A DNA stretch of 64,000 nucleotides. It comes from JBEEJL01 sp043744215 (GTDB lineage Bacteria > Pseudomonadota > Gammaproteobacteria > Burkholderiales > JBEEJL01). Each line of letters begins with the position of its first letter. The stretch's first letter is position 1. The position numbers and the translations under genes were made by a program. Shown piece by piece: positions 16,687 to 25,891 of the stretch. Where the stretch lies: NCBI GenBank assembly GCA_043744215.1, contig JAYTVC010000027.1, positions 17,087 to 81,086 of the forward strand, given 5' to 3'. The notes under the pieces were generated by a model that did no database searches, was not told where the DNA came from, and worked only from the letters and a program-made list of their open reading frames with translations.

Positions 16687-17399
16687 TAAACGCCTAGATA
16701 TTTTTCGTGCAGTTCAGGCTGGTTGCGTAAAGATTCACTGCTGCCGTCAAACACTACACGACCTTTTATCAACAACACATTGCGATCTGTTGCGGCGTTT
16801 ACTGCGGCGAAATTTTTATCTACGATCACCGTGGAAATGCCGGAGGCGCGAATCACGCGGATGATGCGCCAGATTTCTTTGGCGATCAGCGGCGCGAGGC
16901 CTTCGGTGGCTTCGTCGAGAATCAGCAATTCAGGATTGGTCATCAGCGCGCGGCCGATGGTGAGCATTTGTTGCTCGCCGCCGGAAAGCTGCGCGCCGCC
17001 GTTATCCAACCGCTCGGACAAACGCGGAAAAGTTTCCATCACGCGATCGTAGGTCCATTCGCGTTTGCCGTTGATGCCAGCGCGTGCGGCCATCAACAAA
17101 TTTTCGCGCACCGATAAATTAGGGAAAATACCGCGCCCTTCCGGCACATAAGCGACACCCGCCTTGGCAATCTTGTGCGGCTCGGTGCGTGATACGTCTT
17201 TGCCAAGCAAAGTCACCACTCCCTCGCGCCGTTCGACGAGGCCGAGCATGGATTTGATCAGCGTCGATTTGCCCATGCCATTACGACCCATCAAGCCGAC
17301 TGCCTCGCCTTTACCGATATGAAAATTTACGCCATGCAAAATATGGCTGTTGCCGTACCACGCGTTAAGATTTTCTGCGCCAAATAAAATCTCACTCAT
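16686..17399 (-). CDS. livF: Liv-type ABC transporter ATPase LivF, benzoate block
   Basis: The 237-residue ATPase has Walker A GRNGMGKST, signature LSGGEQQM, Walker B LLILDEATEGLAP and a late H-loop change typical of LivF. I chose the ATG at 17399, which overlaps the livG stop by 8 bases. It powers one half of a branched-chain-amino-acid-type importer. Because the operon begins with a benzoate-CoA ligase gene, the substrate is likely benzoate or a related aromatic acid and not an amino acid; this is inference from context. Confidence 0.9.
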   Translation of the reverse strand: MSEILFGAENLNAWYGNSHILHGVNFHIGKGEAVGLMGRNGMGKSTLIKSMLGLVERREGVVTLLGKDVSRTEPHKIAKAGVAYVPEGRGIFPNLSVRENLLMAARAGINGKREWTYDRVMETFPRLSERLDNGGAQLSGGEQQMLTIGRALMTNPELLILDEATEGLAPLIAKEIWRIIRVIRASGISTVIVDKNFAAVNAATDRNVLLIKGRVVFDGSSESLRNQPELHEKYLGV

Positions 17400-18153
17400 G
17401 GTGGCTTTCCCCAGTCCCCAAATACGCTTCCTGCACTGCCACGCTGTTGCGAATTTGTTCTGGCGTGCCGCTTTCCAGCACTGTGCCATTCACCATCACT
17501 GTCATGGTATTGGCGAGGCTGAATACGGCGTCCATATCGTGCTCAATTAACAAAATGGCGTGCGTCGCGCGAAGTTTTTGCAGCAGCGCGACCATGCGCG
17601 TCGCTTCGTCCGAACCCATGCCAGCGAGCGGTTCATCGAGCAACAACACTTGCGGATCAGTCGCCAATGACATGGCGATTTCGAGTTGGCGCTGCTCGCC
17701 GTGGCTTAACACGCCAGCATCGACCCGCGCGCGTTTTTCCAAACCAACCGTCGCCAATGCCTCGTGCGCGCGCGCTACCTGGTCGGCGTGGCCGCTCGCA
17801 GCACGCAGCCAGCTAAGCGGGCGCGGTGAGCGCGACTGTACCGCCATGCGACAATTTTCGAATGCGGTAAAGATGGGGAAAATATTGGTTTTCTGATAGC
17901 TTCGGCCGACGCCCATGAGTGAAATTTTATCGCTGGATAATCCGGCGATATTTTTGCCGTGTAATAAAATTTCGCCGCTGGTCGGCGGCAAATCGCCGGA
18001 TAACAAATTTGTCAGCGTCGATTTGCCTGCGCCATTCGGCCCGATGACGGCATGGATTTCCCCCAGGCGTAATGTCAGCGACACAGCGTTTACGGCGGTG
18101 AGGCCGCCGAAACTTTTAGTCAGCCCTTTAGTTTGTAACACCGCGTCAGTCAT
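17392..18153 (-). CDS. livG: Liv-type ABC transporter ATPase LivG, benzoate block
   Basis: The 253-residue ATPase shows Walker A GPNGAGKST, signature LSHGEQRQ, Walker B VLLLDEPLAGMG and H-loop LLIEHDMD. The signature reads LSHGEQ rather than LSGGEQ, a variation that LivG proteins often carry. The chosen ATG at 18153 overlaps the end of livM by 8 bases. It pairs with LivF in the same operon and serves the LivHM membrane channel. Confidence 0.92.
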   Translation of the reverse strand: MTDAVLQTKGLTKSFGGLTAVNAVSLTLRLGEIHAVIGPNGAGKSTLTNLLSGDLPPTSGEILLHGKNIAGLSSDKISLMGVGRSYQKTNIFPIFTAFENCRMAVQSRSPRPLSWLRAASGHADQVARAHEALATVGLEKRARVDAGVLSHGEQRQLEIAMSLATDPQVLLLDEPLAGMGSDEATRMVALLQKLRATHAILLIEHDMDAVFSLANTMTVMVNGTVLESGTPEQIRNSVAVQEAYLGTGESHHE

Positions 18154-19111
18154 CTGTCGCCTCAACTTTCGGCTTCCGCTGCAACAGGCCGAGCAAACCA
18201 TTTGGCAGGAACATCACTACTGCGACGATGATCAAACCTAGATATAGCAGCCAGTGTTTGGTGAGTTGCGACAGCACTTCTTCCAACGCGAGCAGTGCAA
18301 ATGCGCCGATTATCGCGCCGCTCATACTGCTGATGCCGCCTAGGATGACCATCATTAGGACTTCGCCGGATTTATGCCATGCCAGCATTTCCGGATTGAC
18401 GAAACCGAACTGACTGGCGGACAAATAACCGGCGAGACCCGCGACGGTGCCGGCGATAACAAAACACGCAAGCTTGTAACGGAACGTGTGAAAGCCGAGC
18501 GAGCGCATACGGTGCTCGTTGACCTTGATGCCGCGCAGCGCATGGCCGAATGTCGAGCGCAACATGAACATCAAGCCAACAAAAATCAACACCATGCAAA
18601 CCAGCGCAAAGTAATAAAAATGGATTTTATTTTCCAAGTTGAATGGCACGAAACTGCCAATCGCAGCGCTGGGTTTGAAGTAAATATATTTGCCATCCGA
18701 GCCGCCGACGTAGGGCGAATCATGAATGAAAAAATACAGCATTTGCGCAAACGCCAGCGTCGCCATAATGAAATATGCGCCACTGGTGCGCAACACTAGA
18801 AAGCCGATGACCAGCGCAGCCAATGCCGATACCAACAGCGCAAACGGCAAACTCCACCAGATGCTGGCGGCTGTTAACTCTGGAGACACAGACGCCAGCG
18901 CGTAACCCGCTACGCCGAAATATGCCGCATGGCCGAGGCTTACCAAGCCAGTGACGCCAACGAGCAAATTCAGGCTCATGGCAAAAATCGCCATGATGCA
19001 CATTTTGGTGACGAACTGGAGATAGAACGGCGTGGCGAATAATGGCAGGCACAACATGATTAACGCCAGCACGCCGATTAAACCGAACTTGATTATTTTT
19101 GTATTATTCAT
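18146..19111 (-). CDS. livM: Liv-type ABC transporter permease LivM, benzoate block
   Basis: The 321-residue integral membrane protein has about nine hydrophobic segments and family blocks such as NLLVGVTGLVSLGHAAYFGVAGY (split), SGAYFIMATLAFAQM, GIKVNEHRMRSLGF and VILGGISSMSGAIIGA. These match LivM permeases. It starts 4 bases after the livH stop and runs into livG. It forms the heterodimeric channel with LivH in the inner membrane. Confidence 0.92.
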   Translation of the reverse strand: MNNTKIIKFGLIGVLALIMLCLPLFATPFYLQFVTKMCIMAIFAMSLNLLVGVTGLVSLGHAAYFGVAGYALASVSPELTAASIWWSLPFALLVSALAALVIGFLVLRTSGAYFIMATLAFAQMLYFFIHDSPYVGGSDGKYIYFKPSAAIGSFVPFNLENKIHFYYFALVCMVLIFVGLMFMLRSTFGHALRGIKVNEHRMRSLGFHTFRYKLACFVIAGTVAGLAGYLSASQFGFVNPEMLAWHKSGEVLMMVILGGISSMSGAIIGAFALLALEEVLSQLTKHWLLYLGLIIVAVVMFLPNGLLGLLQRKPKVEATDD

Positions 19112-19115
19112 TGGC

Positions 19116-19982
19116 TTATGTACGCTTGAACAAGCCTTCGGGCCGCCACAGCAGCACTACGGCCATGAGCAAATAAACGGCGATGCCCGCAAGCTGCGGC
19201 GCCAGCACTCTGCCGAAAGTATCGACCATACCAATTAGTAAAGCGGCGAAAAACGCGCCTTTGACGGAGCCGATGCCGCCGATTACCACGGCGACAAAAC
19301 AAATAATGATCACCTGATTACCCATGCCGGGGAACACGGTGTTGACCGGCGCGGAAATCATGCCGGCGAAAGCGGCCAGCGCCACGCCTACGGCGAACAC
19401 CAGCGCGAATAATCGGTTGATATCGATGCCCAGAGATTGCGTCATTTGCCGGTTGGATGCTCCGGCGCGGATGGTCATGCCGAGCCTGGTTTTTTGAATC
19501 AACCAGTACATGCCGAAAGCCACGGCAAGACACACGGCGGAAATAAACAAGCGATAAACCGGATAACTCAAATTTTCGCTTAGGGGAATGGAGTAATTCA
19601 GCAACGCGGGAATCGCCACGCTGTGCACATCGTTGCCAAATATGATGCTGCGCGCTTCTTCAAATATCAAAATCAAGCCGTAAGTGAACAACACTTGATC
19701 CAGATGATCGCGCTTGTATAAACGGTTGATGAAGATTTTTTCAATCGCATAACCGATCGCTATGGTCAGCGCTACGCCGACAATAATCGCCAGCCACAAA
19801 TTGCCGATTTTTTCTGCGAAAAAATACGCCAGATAGGCGCCGATCATGTAAAAACTGCCATGCGCGAGATTGATCACGCCCATGATGCCGAAGATCAAGG
19901 TCAAGCCACTGGCGACCAGAAATAGCAGCAAGCCTTGCTGGATGCCATTCAAAGCCTGAATCAAGAATGACGCGTAATCCAT
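19116..19982 (-). CDS. livH: Liv-type ABC transporter permease LivH, benzoate block
   Basis: The 288-residue permease has the LivH opening LNGIQQGLLLFLVASGLTLIFGIMGVINLAHG (several matching blocks), about eight transmembrane segments and the EAA-type loop VVIGGIGSVKGA. It pairs with LivM. No Shine-Dalgarno is visible; instead the AT-rich junction element ATTCAATAAAATCA directly abuts the ATG. Two stem-loops lie in the 151-base gap between the binding-protein gene and this gene. Confidence 0.92.
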   Translation of the reverse strand: MDYASFLIQALNGIQQGLLLFLVASGLTLIFGIMGVINLAHGSFYMIGAYLAYFFAEKIGNLWLAIIVGVALTIAIGYAIEKIFINRLYKRDHLDQVLFTYGLILIFEEARSIIFGNDVHSVAIPALLNYSIPLSENLSYPVYRLFISAVCLAVAFGMYWLIQKTRLGMTIRAGASNRQMTQSLGIDINRLFALVFAVGVALAAFAGMISAPVNTVFPGMGNQVIIICFVAVVIGGIGSVKGAFFAALLIGMVDTFGRVLAPQLAGIAVYLLMAVVLLWRPEGLFKRT

Positions 19983-20010
19983 TGATTTTATTGAATTATT
20001 TGTAGTTTAT
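19982..20010. repeat. AT-rich junction element, copy at livH start
   Basis: TTGATTTTATTGAAT differs from the consensus TTGATTATATTGAAT by one base. On the minus strand it directly precedes the livH ATG, in a place where no Shine-Dalgarno is visible. Confidence 0.5.
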
Positions 20011-20018
20011 AAAAATTA

Positions 20019-20038
20019 CCTGCGAAATGTTTCGCAGG
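20019..20038. repeat. Stem-loop before livH
   Basis: CCTGCGAAA and TTTCGCAGG form a perfect 9-bp stem with a 2-base loop, followed on the minus strand by an AT-rich run. It may act with the hairpin at 20088 to lower permease expression relative to the binding protein. Confidence 0.5.
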
Positions 20039-20087
20039 CAATAATGCAAGGTATTTCGCAAACAATAGAGACTGTACTCCAACAAAT

Positions 20088-20113
20088 TTGCGGCGTCACT
20101 GCTGACGCCGCAA
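20088..20113 (-). terminator. Attenuating hairpin after the binding-protein gene
   Basis: An 11-bp perfect stem (arm TTGCGGCGTCA) with a 4-base loop lies 20 bases after the binding-protein stop. The T-run is short, so partial termination or 3'-end protection is likely. Confidence 0.6.
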
Positions 20114-20133
20114 TTTAACGCAATTTATTTTAC

Positions 20134-21306
20134 TTAGTTCATGGAACAGCCGCGTGCCGGATCTGCCAAGGCTTTGGCGGCGACGCTGACGTATTGGTTT
20201 TGACCTTTCACTACTTTGCGCAAATAGATATCCTGAACCGGGTTGTGCGCTTTAGACATGGTGAACTTGCCGCGCGGGCTGTCGATAGTCGCGCCTTCCA
20301 TGGCGGCGATGATGCCCTTCTTGTTGCTCACATCGCCCTTCACCGCTTCCATACCCGCCATCAACAACAAGCCGGTATCGTAGCCCTGCACTGCTGGCGC
20401 GTCAGGGTTACGGCCATAGGCTTTTTTGAACGCTTCGCGGAAAGCCTTGTTTTTCGGGTTGTCGAGATCATCGGCGTAAAACAGCGTGGTCTCCAGTCCG
20501 TTGGCCGCGTCACCTTGCGCTTCGAGCAAACCGTCAGTCAAAAAGCCTGCGCCATATAAAGGAATCTTGTCTTTCAAACCGGCGGCAGCGTAGTCTTTCA
20601 CAAACTTCACTGCACCCGCGCCCGAGAAAAATACATACACGGCATCAGGTTTGATCGATGCGATTTCAGTCAGGATGGCCTGGAATTCGACGGTGGGAAA
20701 CGGCAGGTTGAGTTCTTTTTCCACTTTGCCGCCGGCTTTCTCAAAGCCTTCCTTGAAGCCGCCAACTGATTCGTCGCCCGCTGCGTATTTCCACGTCACG
20801 GTCACTGCGCGCTTATGGCCTTTGTCGAACGCCACTTTGCCCATCGGGAAAGCTGGCTGCCAATTGGTAAACGAGGTGCGGAAAATATTCGGCGCACACA
20901 ATGGGCCAGTCGCCGCAGCAGCGCCAGCATTAGGGATAATCGTCAGCGTGTTGGTTTCCTTTGCGATTTTGACCATGCCCATGGCGACGCCGGAATGCAC
21001 GGTGCCGATCAACACATCGACCTTGTCGCGATTGACCAGTTTGTTGGTGTTGTCAGTGGCTTTAGCCGGATCGGATTCGTCATCGACGCTGAAATACTCG
21101 ATGTCTTTGCCGCCTAGCTTGCCGCCTTTTTCGTTGATCGCGAGTTTGAAGCCGTCGGTGATGTCTTTGCCCAGCGAAGCGAAAGTGCCGCTGTAGGGCA
21201 ACATCAGGCCGACCTTAATTTTAGCTTCCTGCGCTGCAGCAGAACCGGCTGCCAGCATAGTGGCGGTAATCAAACTCAAACGTAAAAATTTTTGTGTGCT
21301 GTTCAT
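20134..21306 (-). CDS. Liv-type periplasmic substrate-binding protein, benzoate block
   Basis: The 390-residue product has a signal peptide (LSLITATMLAAGSAAAQEA) and the type I periplasmic binding fold (IKVGLMLPYSGTFASLGKDITDGFKLAI in blocks; VLIGTVHSGVAMGM; NPVQDIYLRKV). I chose the ATG at 21306, preceded by GAGGAGAAA, which gives the cleanest signal sequence. It delivers the substrate to LivHM. It follows the benzoate-CoA ligase gene by 47 bases, so benzoate or a related aromatic acid is the probable ligand. Two hairpins after the gene could raise its level over the permeases. Confidence 0.92.
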   Translation of the reverse strand: MNSTQKFLRLSLITATMLAAGSAAAQEAKIKVGLMLPYSGTFASLGKDITDGFKLAINEKGGKLGGKDIEYFSVDDESDPAKATDNTNKLVNRDKVDVLIGTVHSGVAMGMVKIAKETNTLTIIPNAGAAAATGPLCAPNIFRTSFTNWQPAFPMGKVAFDKGHKRAVTVTWKYAAGDESVGGFKEGFEKAGGKVEKELNLPFPTVEFQAILTEIASIKPDAVYVFFSGAGAVKFVKDYAAAGLKDKIPLYGAGFLTDGLLEAQGDAANGLETTLFYADDLDNPKNKAFREAFKKAYGRNPDAPAVQGYDTGLLLMAGMEAVKGDVSNKKGIIAAMEGATIDSPRGKFTMSKAHNPVQDIYLRKVVKGQNQYVSVAAKALADPARGCSMN

Positions 21307-21353
21307 GAAACATTTTCTCCTCAGAAAAGTGAAATTCAAAAAAAACGACCCTG

Positions 21354-22955
21354 CTACTGTTTTGCTGCCGATTCCAATGCCCGCAGTTTAAACCTTTGAA
21401 TTTTACCCGTGGCGGTCTTCGGCAATTCCGGCACAAACTCAAACCAGCGCGGATATTTATGCGGCGTGAGCCGTAATTTTACGTGCTGTTTGAGTTCTTC
21501 CGCCAGCCCATTGCCGCTATTGATCCCCGGTTTCAACACCACAAAGGCCTTCACCTTGATGAGCTGTTGTTCGTCCGCCGCGCCGATTACTGCCGCCTCC
21601 AGCACTGCCGGGTGGGTCAATAACGCGCTTTCCACCTCAAACGGTGACACGTATTGGCCGCTGACTTTCAACATATCGTCGCTGCGGCCGCTAAAGACAT
21701 AATAACCGTCAGCATCCTGAAAGTATTTGTCGCCGCTGCGGGTCCAGCACCCCATAAACGTGTTGCGGCTGCGCTCGCGATTGTTCCAATACAGGATGGC
21801 CGACGATGGCCCCGAAATTTGCAGCTCGCCCAGTTCGCCCTGCTTCACTTCGTGGCCGTCTTCACCCATCAGGCGAACTTCATAACCCGGCACGGGCTTG
21901 CCTGTGGTGCCGTAGCGCACATCGCCCGGGCGATTGGACAGAAATATGTGCAGCATTTCCGTCGAACCTATACCGTCAATAATTTCTACACCGAATTTTT
22001 CCGTCCAGCGTTTGCCGATGTCGGCAGGCAAGGCTTCGCCTGCAGACGTGCACACGCGCAAGGCGAGTTCGTTCTTGGCGGGCAAATCCGGCGACGCCAG
22101 CATCGCGCCGTATAGCGTTGGCACGCCGTAAAAAATCGAGGGCTGGTGTTGCTTCAACACGCGCGACACCGACTGGGGTGTGGGCCGTTCGGACATCAAT
22201 ACAGTGGTCGCACCAACGGAAAACGGAAACGTGAGACCGTTGCCGAGCCCATAGGCAAAAAACAATTTCGCGGCAGAAAACACGACGTCATTTTCTCGGA
22301 TACCCAATACGCCTTTGCCGTATAACTCCGCCGTTTGCATCAAATGGGAATGCAAATGCACCGTGCCTTTAGGCGAGCCGGTGGAGCCGGAGGAATAGAG
22401 CCAGAAACAAATTTCGTCACTGGTTGTTTGTGCCGCATTGAATTCAGGCGAGGCCTGCGCGCTAATATAATCCAGCGACAAATGCCCCATGGAGTCGATG
22501 CCGGACACAATAATATGTTTGAGGTAGCGATGGTTTTTCAGCAACGGCGCAAAGGTGCTGAACAAGGCTTGCGAGACGACAAGCGTGCAGGCGCGGCTAT
22601 CGCGCAGCATGTAATCAAAATCGTTGGCGGGCAACAACGTACTCAGCGGAATGGGCACCACACCCGCCTTGATCGCGCCTAAAAATGCCGTCGGAAAATC
22701 GATGGAGTCGTGCAATGCAATCAACATGCGCTGCTCGCGTTGCACGCCGAGATTCACCAGCGCGTTGGCAAAACGGTTCACGCGATAAGCGAGTTCCTGG
22801 TAGGTGTAACTGCCTTTGTCGTCAATGACGGCAATTTTGCCGGCGCGACCGGCGCGCAAATTACGTTCGAGCAAATCGTGCGCGGCATTGTAGTCGCGCG
22901 GAATGACCACGTTCGGTGGGCTCACATGATGATCGGCACTGCTTAATGACGACAT
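21354..22955 (-). CDS. bclA: Benzoate-CoA ligase
   Basis: This 533-residue adenylate-forming enzyme converts benzoate, ATP and CoA to benzoyl-CoA, the entry step to the box pathway. Motifs are YSSGSTGSPKGTVHLH, GIGSTEMLHIFLSNRPGD (typical of benzoate-CoA ligases), FSGRSDDMLKVSGQYVSP and PKTATGKIQRFKLR with the catalytic lysine. The ATG at 22955 is preceded by GGAGGAGGAGA. It is the first gene of the minus-strand unit that continues into the Liv transporter and is divergent from boxR. Hydroxybenzoate specificity cannot be excluded by eye. Confidence 0.92.
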   Translation of the reverse strand: MSSLSSADHHVSPPNVVIPRDYNAAHDLLERNLRAGRAGKIAVIDDKGSYTYQELAYRVNRFANALVNLGVQREQRMLIALHDSIDFPTAFLGAIKAGVVPIPLSTLLPANDFDYMLRDSRACTLVVSQALFSTFAPLLKNHRYLKHIIVSGIDSMGHLSLDYISAQASPEFNAAQTTSDEICFWLYSSGSTGSPKGTVHLHSHLMQTAELYGKGVLGIRENDVVFSAAKLFFAYGLGNGLTFPFSVGATTVLMSERPTPQSVSRVLKQHQPSIFYGVPTLYGAMLASPDLPAKNELALRVCTSAGEALPADIGKRWTEKFGVEIIDGIGSTEMLHIFLSNRPGDVRYGTTGKPVPGYEVRLMGEDGHEVKQGELGELQISGPSSAILYWNNRERSRNTFMGCWTRSGDKYFQDADGYYVFSGRSDDMLKVSGQYVSPFEVESALLTHPAVLEAAVIGAADEQQLIKVKAFVVLKPGINSGNGLAEELKQHVKLRLTPHKYPRWFEFVPELPKTATGKIQRFKLRALESAAKQ

Positions 22956-23223
22956 ACTTTCTCCTCCTCCAACTTGCCGCGGTGCAGTTTTATGGTGACT
23001 GCGTGCCGCATGCTTGATCATTTGCAGCTTTAAGGCGCGATGTAAATGAGCCACGACAAAAGCAACTCAAGCAATATAATTCACTTATGAGGTACGCGTC
23101 AAGAGAAAAGTGCAAAAGTCGAATATTTATTAACTAATTGATTATAAACAATATTTTATTTTTCGTAAGAAATAAATACGGAATGCGAATTATATTTCTT
23201 GACATGTATTTTAATAATGCAAT
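22956..23223. promoter_or_regulatory. Divergent bclA/boxR control region
   Basis: The 268 bases between the divergent benzoate units must hold both promoters and the BoxR operators. The centre is very AT-rich and contains the junction element variant TAACTAATTGATTATAAAC at 23131-23157. I could not identify a BoxR operator with confidence. Confidence 0.6.
23131..23157. repeat. AT-rich junction element, variant copy
   Basis: TAACTAATTGATTATAAAC followed by AATATTTT, about 70 bases upstream of boxR. It matches the copy at 24161 upstream of boxC and the copy at 9031. Confidence 0.6.
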
Positions 23224-24162
23224 ATGCTTCCTATTCAAATTTTAAGTTTTTTGGCTCCTATGACCGCCGCTTCCAACATCATACCGCTGCCACAACCGGC
23301 TTCCAGCCAAGCCACGGCAGAAAACGACAAGGCATTTCTTGAGCGCCTCGGCGCCCGCGTGCGCGAGCAGCGCGAGCAGCGCGGCCTGGCGCGGCGCGCG
23401 TTGGCGTTGACTGCGGATGTGTCCGAGCGCTATCTGGCGCAACTGGAATCGGGCGATGGCAATATTTCCATTATTCTTTTGCGCCGCATTGCCACCGCAC
23501 TTTCTATACCCGTCGCGGAATTATTGGACGAGCAGGCACAGTCGCCGCAACGAAAACTCATCGCGCAATTTCTCTCGCGCTTGCCGCAAGAAAAATTGCA
23601 CGAGGCCGTTTCGCGCATCATGCCCGAATTATTGTTGCCGCAAGACGTGCGCAAGAACCGCATCGCTTTGGTCGGCTTGCGCGGCGCGGGCAAATCCACC
23701 TTGGGTGCCATGTTGGCGGACGACATGCAATTGCCCTTTATCGAATTGCATAAAGCCATTGAACGCGAAGCGGGCATGGATTTGGGCGAAGTGTTTTTGC
23801 TTTACGGCCAAAGCGGCTATCGTCGGCTGGAGCGCCAATGCCTGGCAAAAATTCTCGCAGAGAATGAACGCGCCGTGATATCCGTCGGCGGCGGCGTGGT
23901 CGCCGATGCCGAAACATATCAACTGCTGCTCGACCATTGTTACACCGTCTGGCTGAAAACCTCGCCTGAAGAACACATGGCGCGCGTGGTCGAACAAGGC
24001 GACCTGCGCCCGATGCGCGATAACGCCGAGGCGATGGAAGACTTGAAAAAAATTCTCGCCGCGCGCGAACCGTTGTACGGGCAGGCCGACATAGCCATTG
24101 ATACGGCAGGTGAAACACCTGAGCAAAGTTTGTTAAAGCTACATCTCGCGTTATTTCACTAA
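23224..24162 (+). CDS. boxR: BoxR-type regulator: XRE helix-turn-helix fused to shikimate kinase-like domain
   Basis: The 312-residue protein combines an XRE helix-turn-helix (about 40-100: LGARVREQREQRGLARRALA, YLAQLESGDGN) with a C-terminal shikimate kinase-like domain carrying Walker A GLRGAGKST (151-159). This architecture defines BoxR/BzdR repressors, which sense benzoyl-CoA through the kinase-like domain and release box promoters. It is the first gene of the box unit and divergent from the ligase gene. The start is uncertain: no clear Shine-Dalgarno is seen, and an ATG 12 codons later (23260) is equally plausible. Confidence 0.93.
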   Translation: MLPIQILSFLAPMTAASNIIPLPQPASSQATAENDKAFLERLGARVREQREQRGLARRALALTADVSERYLAQLESGDGNISIILLRRIATALSIPVAELLDEQAQSPQRKLIAQFLSRLPQEKLHEAVSRIMPELLLPQDVRKNRIALVGLRGAGKSTLGAMLADDMQLPFIELHKAIEREAGMDLGEVFLLYGQSGYRRLERQCLAKILAENERAVISVGGGVVADAETYQLLLDHCYTVWLKTSPEEHMARVVEQGDLRPMRDNAEAMEDLKKILAAREPLYGQADIAIDTAGETPEQSLLKLHLALFH

Positions 24163-24184
24163 GTTATTGATTATAAACAATTTT
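24161..24184. repeat. AT-rich junction element, variant copy
   Basis: AAGTTATTGATTATAAAC begins within the boxR stop codon and ends just before the GAGGG ribosome site of boxC. Confidence 0.55.
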
Positions 24185-24197
24185 AATTGAGGGTATT

Positions 24198-25880
24198 ATG
24201 ACAACCGTCGCCACAATCCAGACCGATACCGCCGCACCGCAAATGATTGATTACCAAACCAACCCCGACCGTTATCAACATTACAAAATCAGCTTTGACG
24301 GCCCCGTCGCGACACTGCATCTGGCCATCAACGAAGACGGCGGCATCCGCCCTGGCTATAAACTCAAACTCAATTCCTATGATCTAGGCGTGGACATTGA
24401 ACTCTACGACGCGGTGCAACGCATCCGCTTTGAGCATCCCGAAGTGCGCACCGTGGTGCTCACCAGCGGCAAGGATCGCATCTTCTGTTCCGGTGCCAAT
24501 ATTTTTATGCTGGGCTTGTCGAGCCATGCGTGGAAAGTCAATTTCTGCAAATTCACCAATGAAACCCGCAACGGCATGGAAGATTCGAGCCGATATTCCG
24601 GCCTCAAATTTCTTGCGGCTTGTAACGGCACCACGGCGGGCGGCGGCTACGAAGTCGCTCTCGCCTGCGACGAAATCATGCTCATCGACGACAGCTCATC
24701 GGCCGTGAGTTTGCCCGAAGTGCCCTTGCTCGGCGTGTTGCCCGGCACCGGCGGCCTCACCCGCGTAACAGACAAACGCAAAGTGCGCCGCGACCGCGCC
24801 GATGTATTTTGCACCTTGGTCGAGGGTGTACGCGGCGCGCGTGCGAAAGAATGGGGCCTCGTTGATGCCGTAGTGAAATCGCAGCATTTCAAAGAGCAAG
24901 TAAAAGTCCGCGCACTGGAACTCGCCGCGAAAAGCGACCGCCCCACCGATGCAAAAGGCATCACGCTCACGCCGCTCAAGCGCAGCATCGACAGCAACGG
25001 TTATCACTATGAATTTGTCGATGCGCAGATCGACGCACCCAATCGCCGCGCGACCCTCACCGTGCGCGCACCCTCGGTTGCGCAAGCAAACGACCTGCCC
25101 GGCATTGTTGCCGCCGGTGTGAACTGGTGGCCACTGCAAATGGCGCGGGAACTGGACGACGCCATTCTCATGCTGCGCACGAATAATCTCGACATCGGCA
25201 CTTGGCTGATCAAAACCGAAGGCAATGCCGACCACGTGTTAGCCGCCGACGCCAGCCTTGCCGCTCACAAAGACAACTGGTTTGTGCGCGAAACCATCGG
25301 CTTACTTCGCCGGACCTTGGCGCGCATCGACGTGACGTCACGCTCGTTATTTGCGCTGATCGAAAAAAATTCCTGCTTCGCCGGCACCCTGCTGGAACTC
25401 GCCCTCGCCACCGACCGCAGCTACATGCTTGATGTGGCCGATGGTGATGCGCCGAAAATCGCGCTGTCATCCGCGAACTTCGGCCTCTACCCCGAAGTCA
25501 ATGGACTCAGCCGATTGCAGACACGATTTTCCGGCAACAACGAACCGTTGCAAAAAATCGAAGCGGCCATCGACAAAAGACTGAATGCCAAAGAAGCCGA
25601 TGCGTTGGGACTGATAACCGTCGCACTGGACGACATCGACTGGGACGACGAGATCCGAATGGCTCTGGAAGAACGCGCCGCACTGTCGCCCGACGCCCTC
25701 ACCGGCTTGGAAGCGAATTTACGTTTTACCGGCGCAGAAACCATGGAAACTCGCGTATTTGGCCGCTTGTCGGCTTGGCAAAACTGGATATTCATCCGCC
25801 CGAATGCAGTCGGTGAAAACGGCGCGCTGAAAGTTTTTGGCACAGGTAACAAAACCAAATTTAATTGGGAACGGGTGTAA
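24198..25880 (+). CDS. boxC: Benzoyl-CoA-dihydrodiol lyase BoxC
   Basis: BoxC hydrolytically opens 2,3-epoxybenzoyl-CoA to 3,4-dehydroadipyl-CoA semialdehyde and formate. The 560-residue product is a long crotonase-fold protein: residues about 80-200 hold the CoA-binding core (VLTSGKDRIFCSGANIFMLG, CNGTTAGGGYEVALACDEI, LPEVPLLGVLPGTGGLTRVTDKRKVRRDRADV in blocks), and the second half repeats a degenerate crotonase fold. The length matches BoxC and is about twice that of ordinary enoyl-CoA hydratases. GAGGG lies 7 bases before the ATG. It is followed by a large palindrome and then boxB. Confidence 0.96.
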   Translation: MTTVATIQTDTAAPQMIDYQTNPDRYQHYKISFDGPVATLHLAINEDGGIRPGYKLKLNSYDLGVDIELYDAVQRIRFEHPEVRTVVLTSGKDRIFCSGANIFMLGLSSHAWKVNFCKFTNETRNGMEDSSRYSGLKFLAACNGTTAGGGYEVALACDEIMLIDDSSSAVSLPEVPLLGVLPGTGGLTRVTDKRKVRRDRADVFCTLVEGVRGARAKEWGLVDAVVKSQHFKEQVKVRALELAAKSDRPTDAKGITLTPLKRSIDSNGYHYEFVDAQIDAPNRRATLTVRAPSVAQANDLPGIVAAGVNWWPLQMARELDDAILMLRTNNLDIGTWLIKTEGNADHVLAADASLAAHKDNWFVRETIGLLRRTLARIDVTSRSLFALIEKNSCFAGTLLELALATDRSYMLDVADGDAPKIALSSANFGLYPEVNGLSRLQTRFSGNNEPLQKIEAAIDKRLNAKEADALGLITVALDDIDWDDEIRMALEERAALSPDALTGLEANLRFTGAETMETRVFGRLSAWQNWIFIRPNAVGENGALKVFGTGNKTKFNWERV

Positions 25881-25891
25881 CTAAACGCCCC

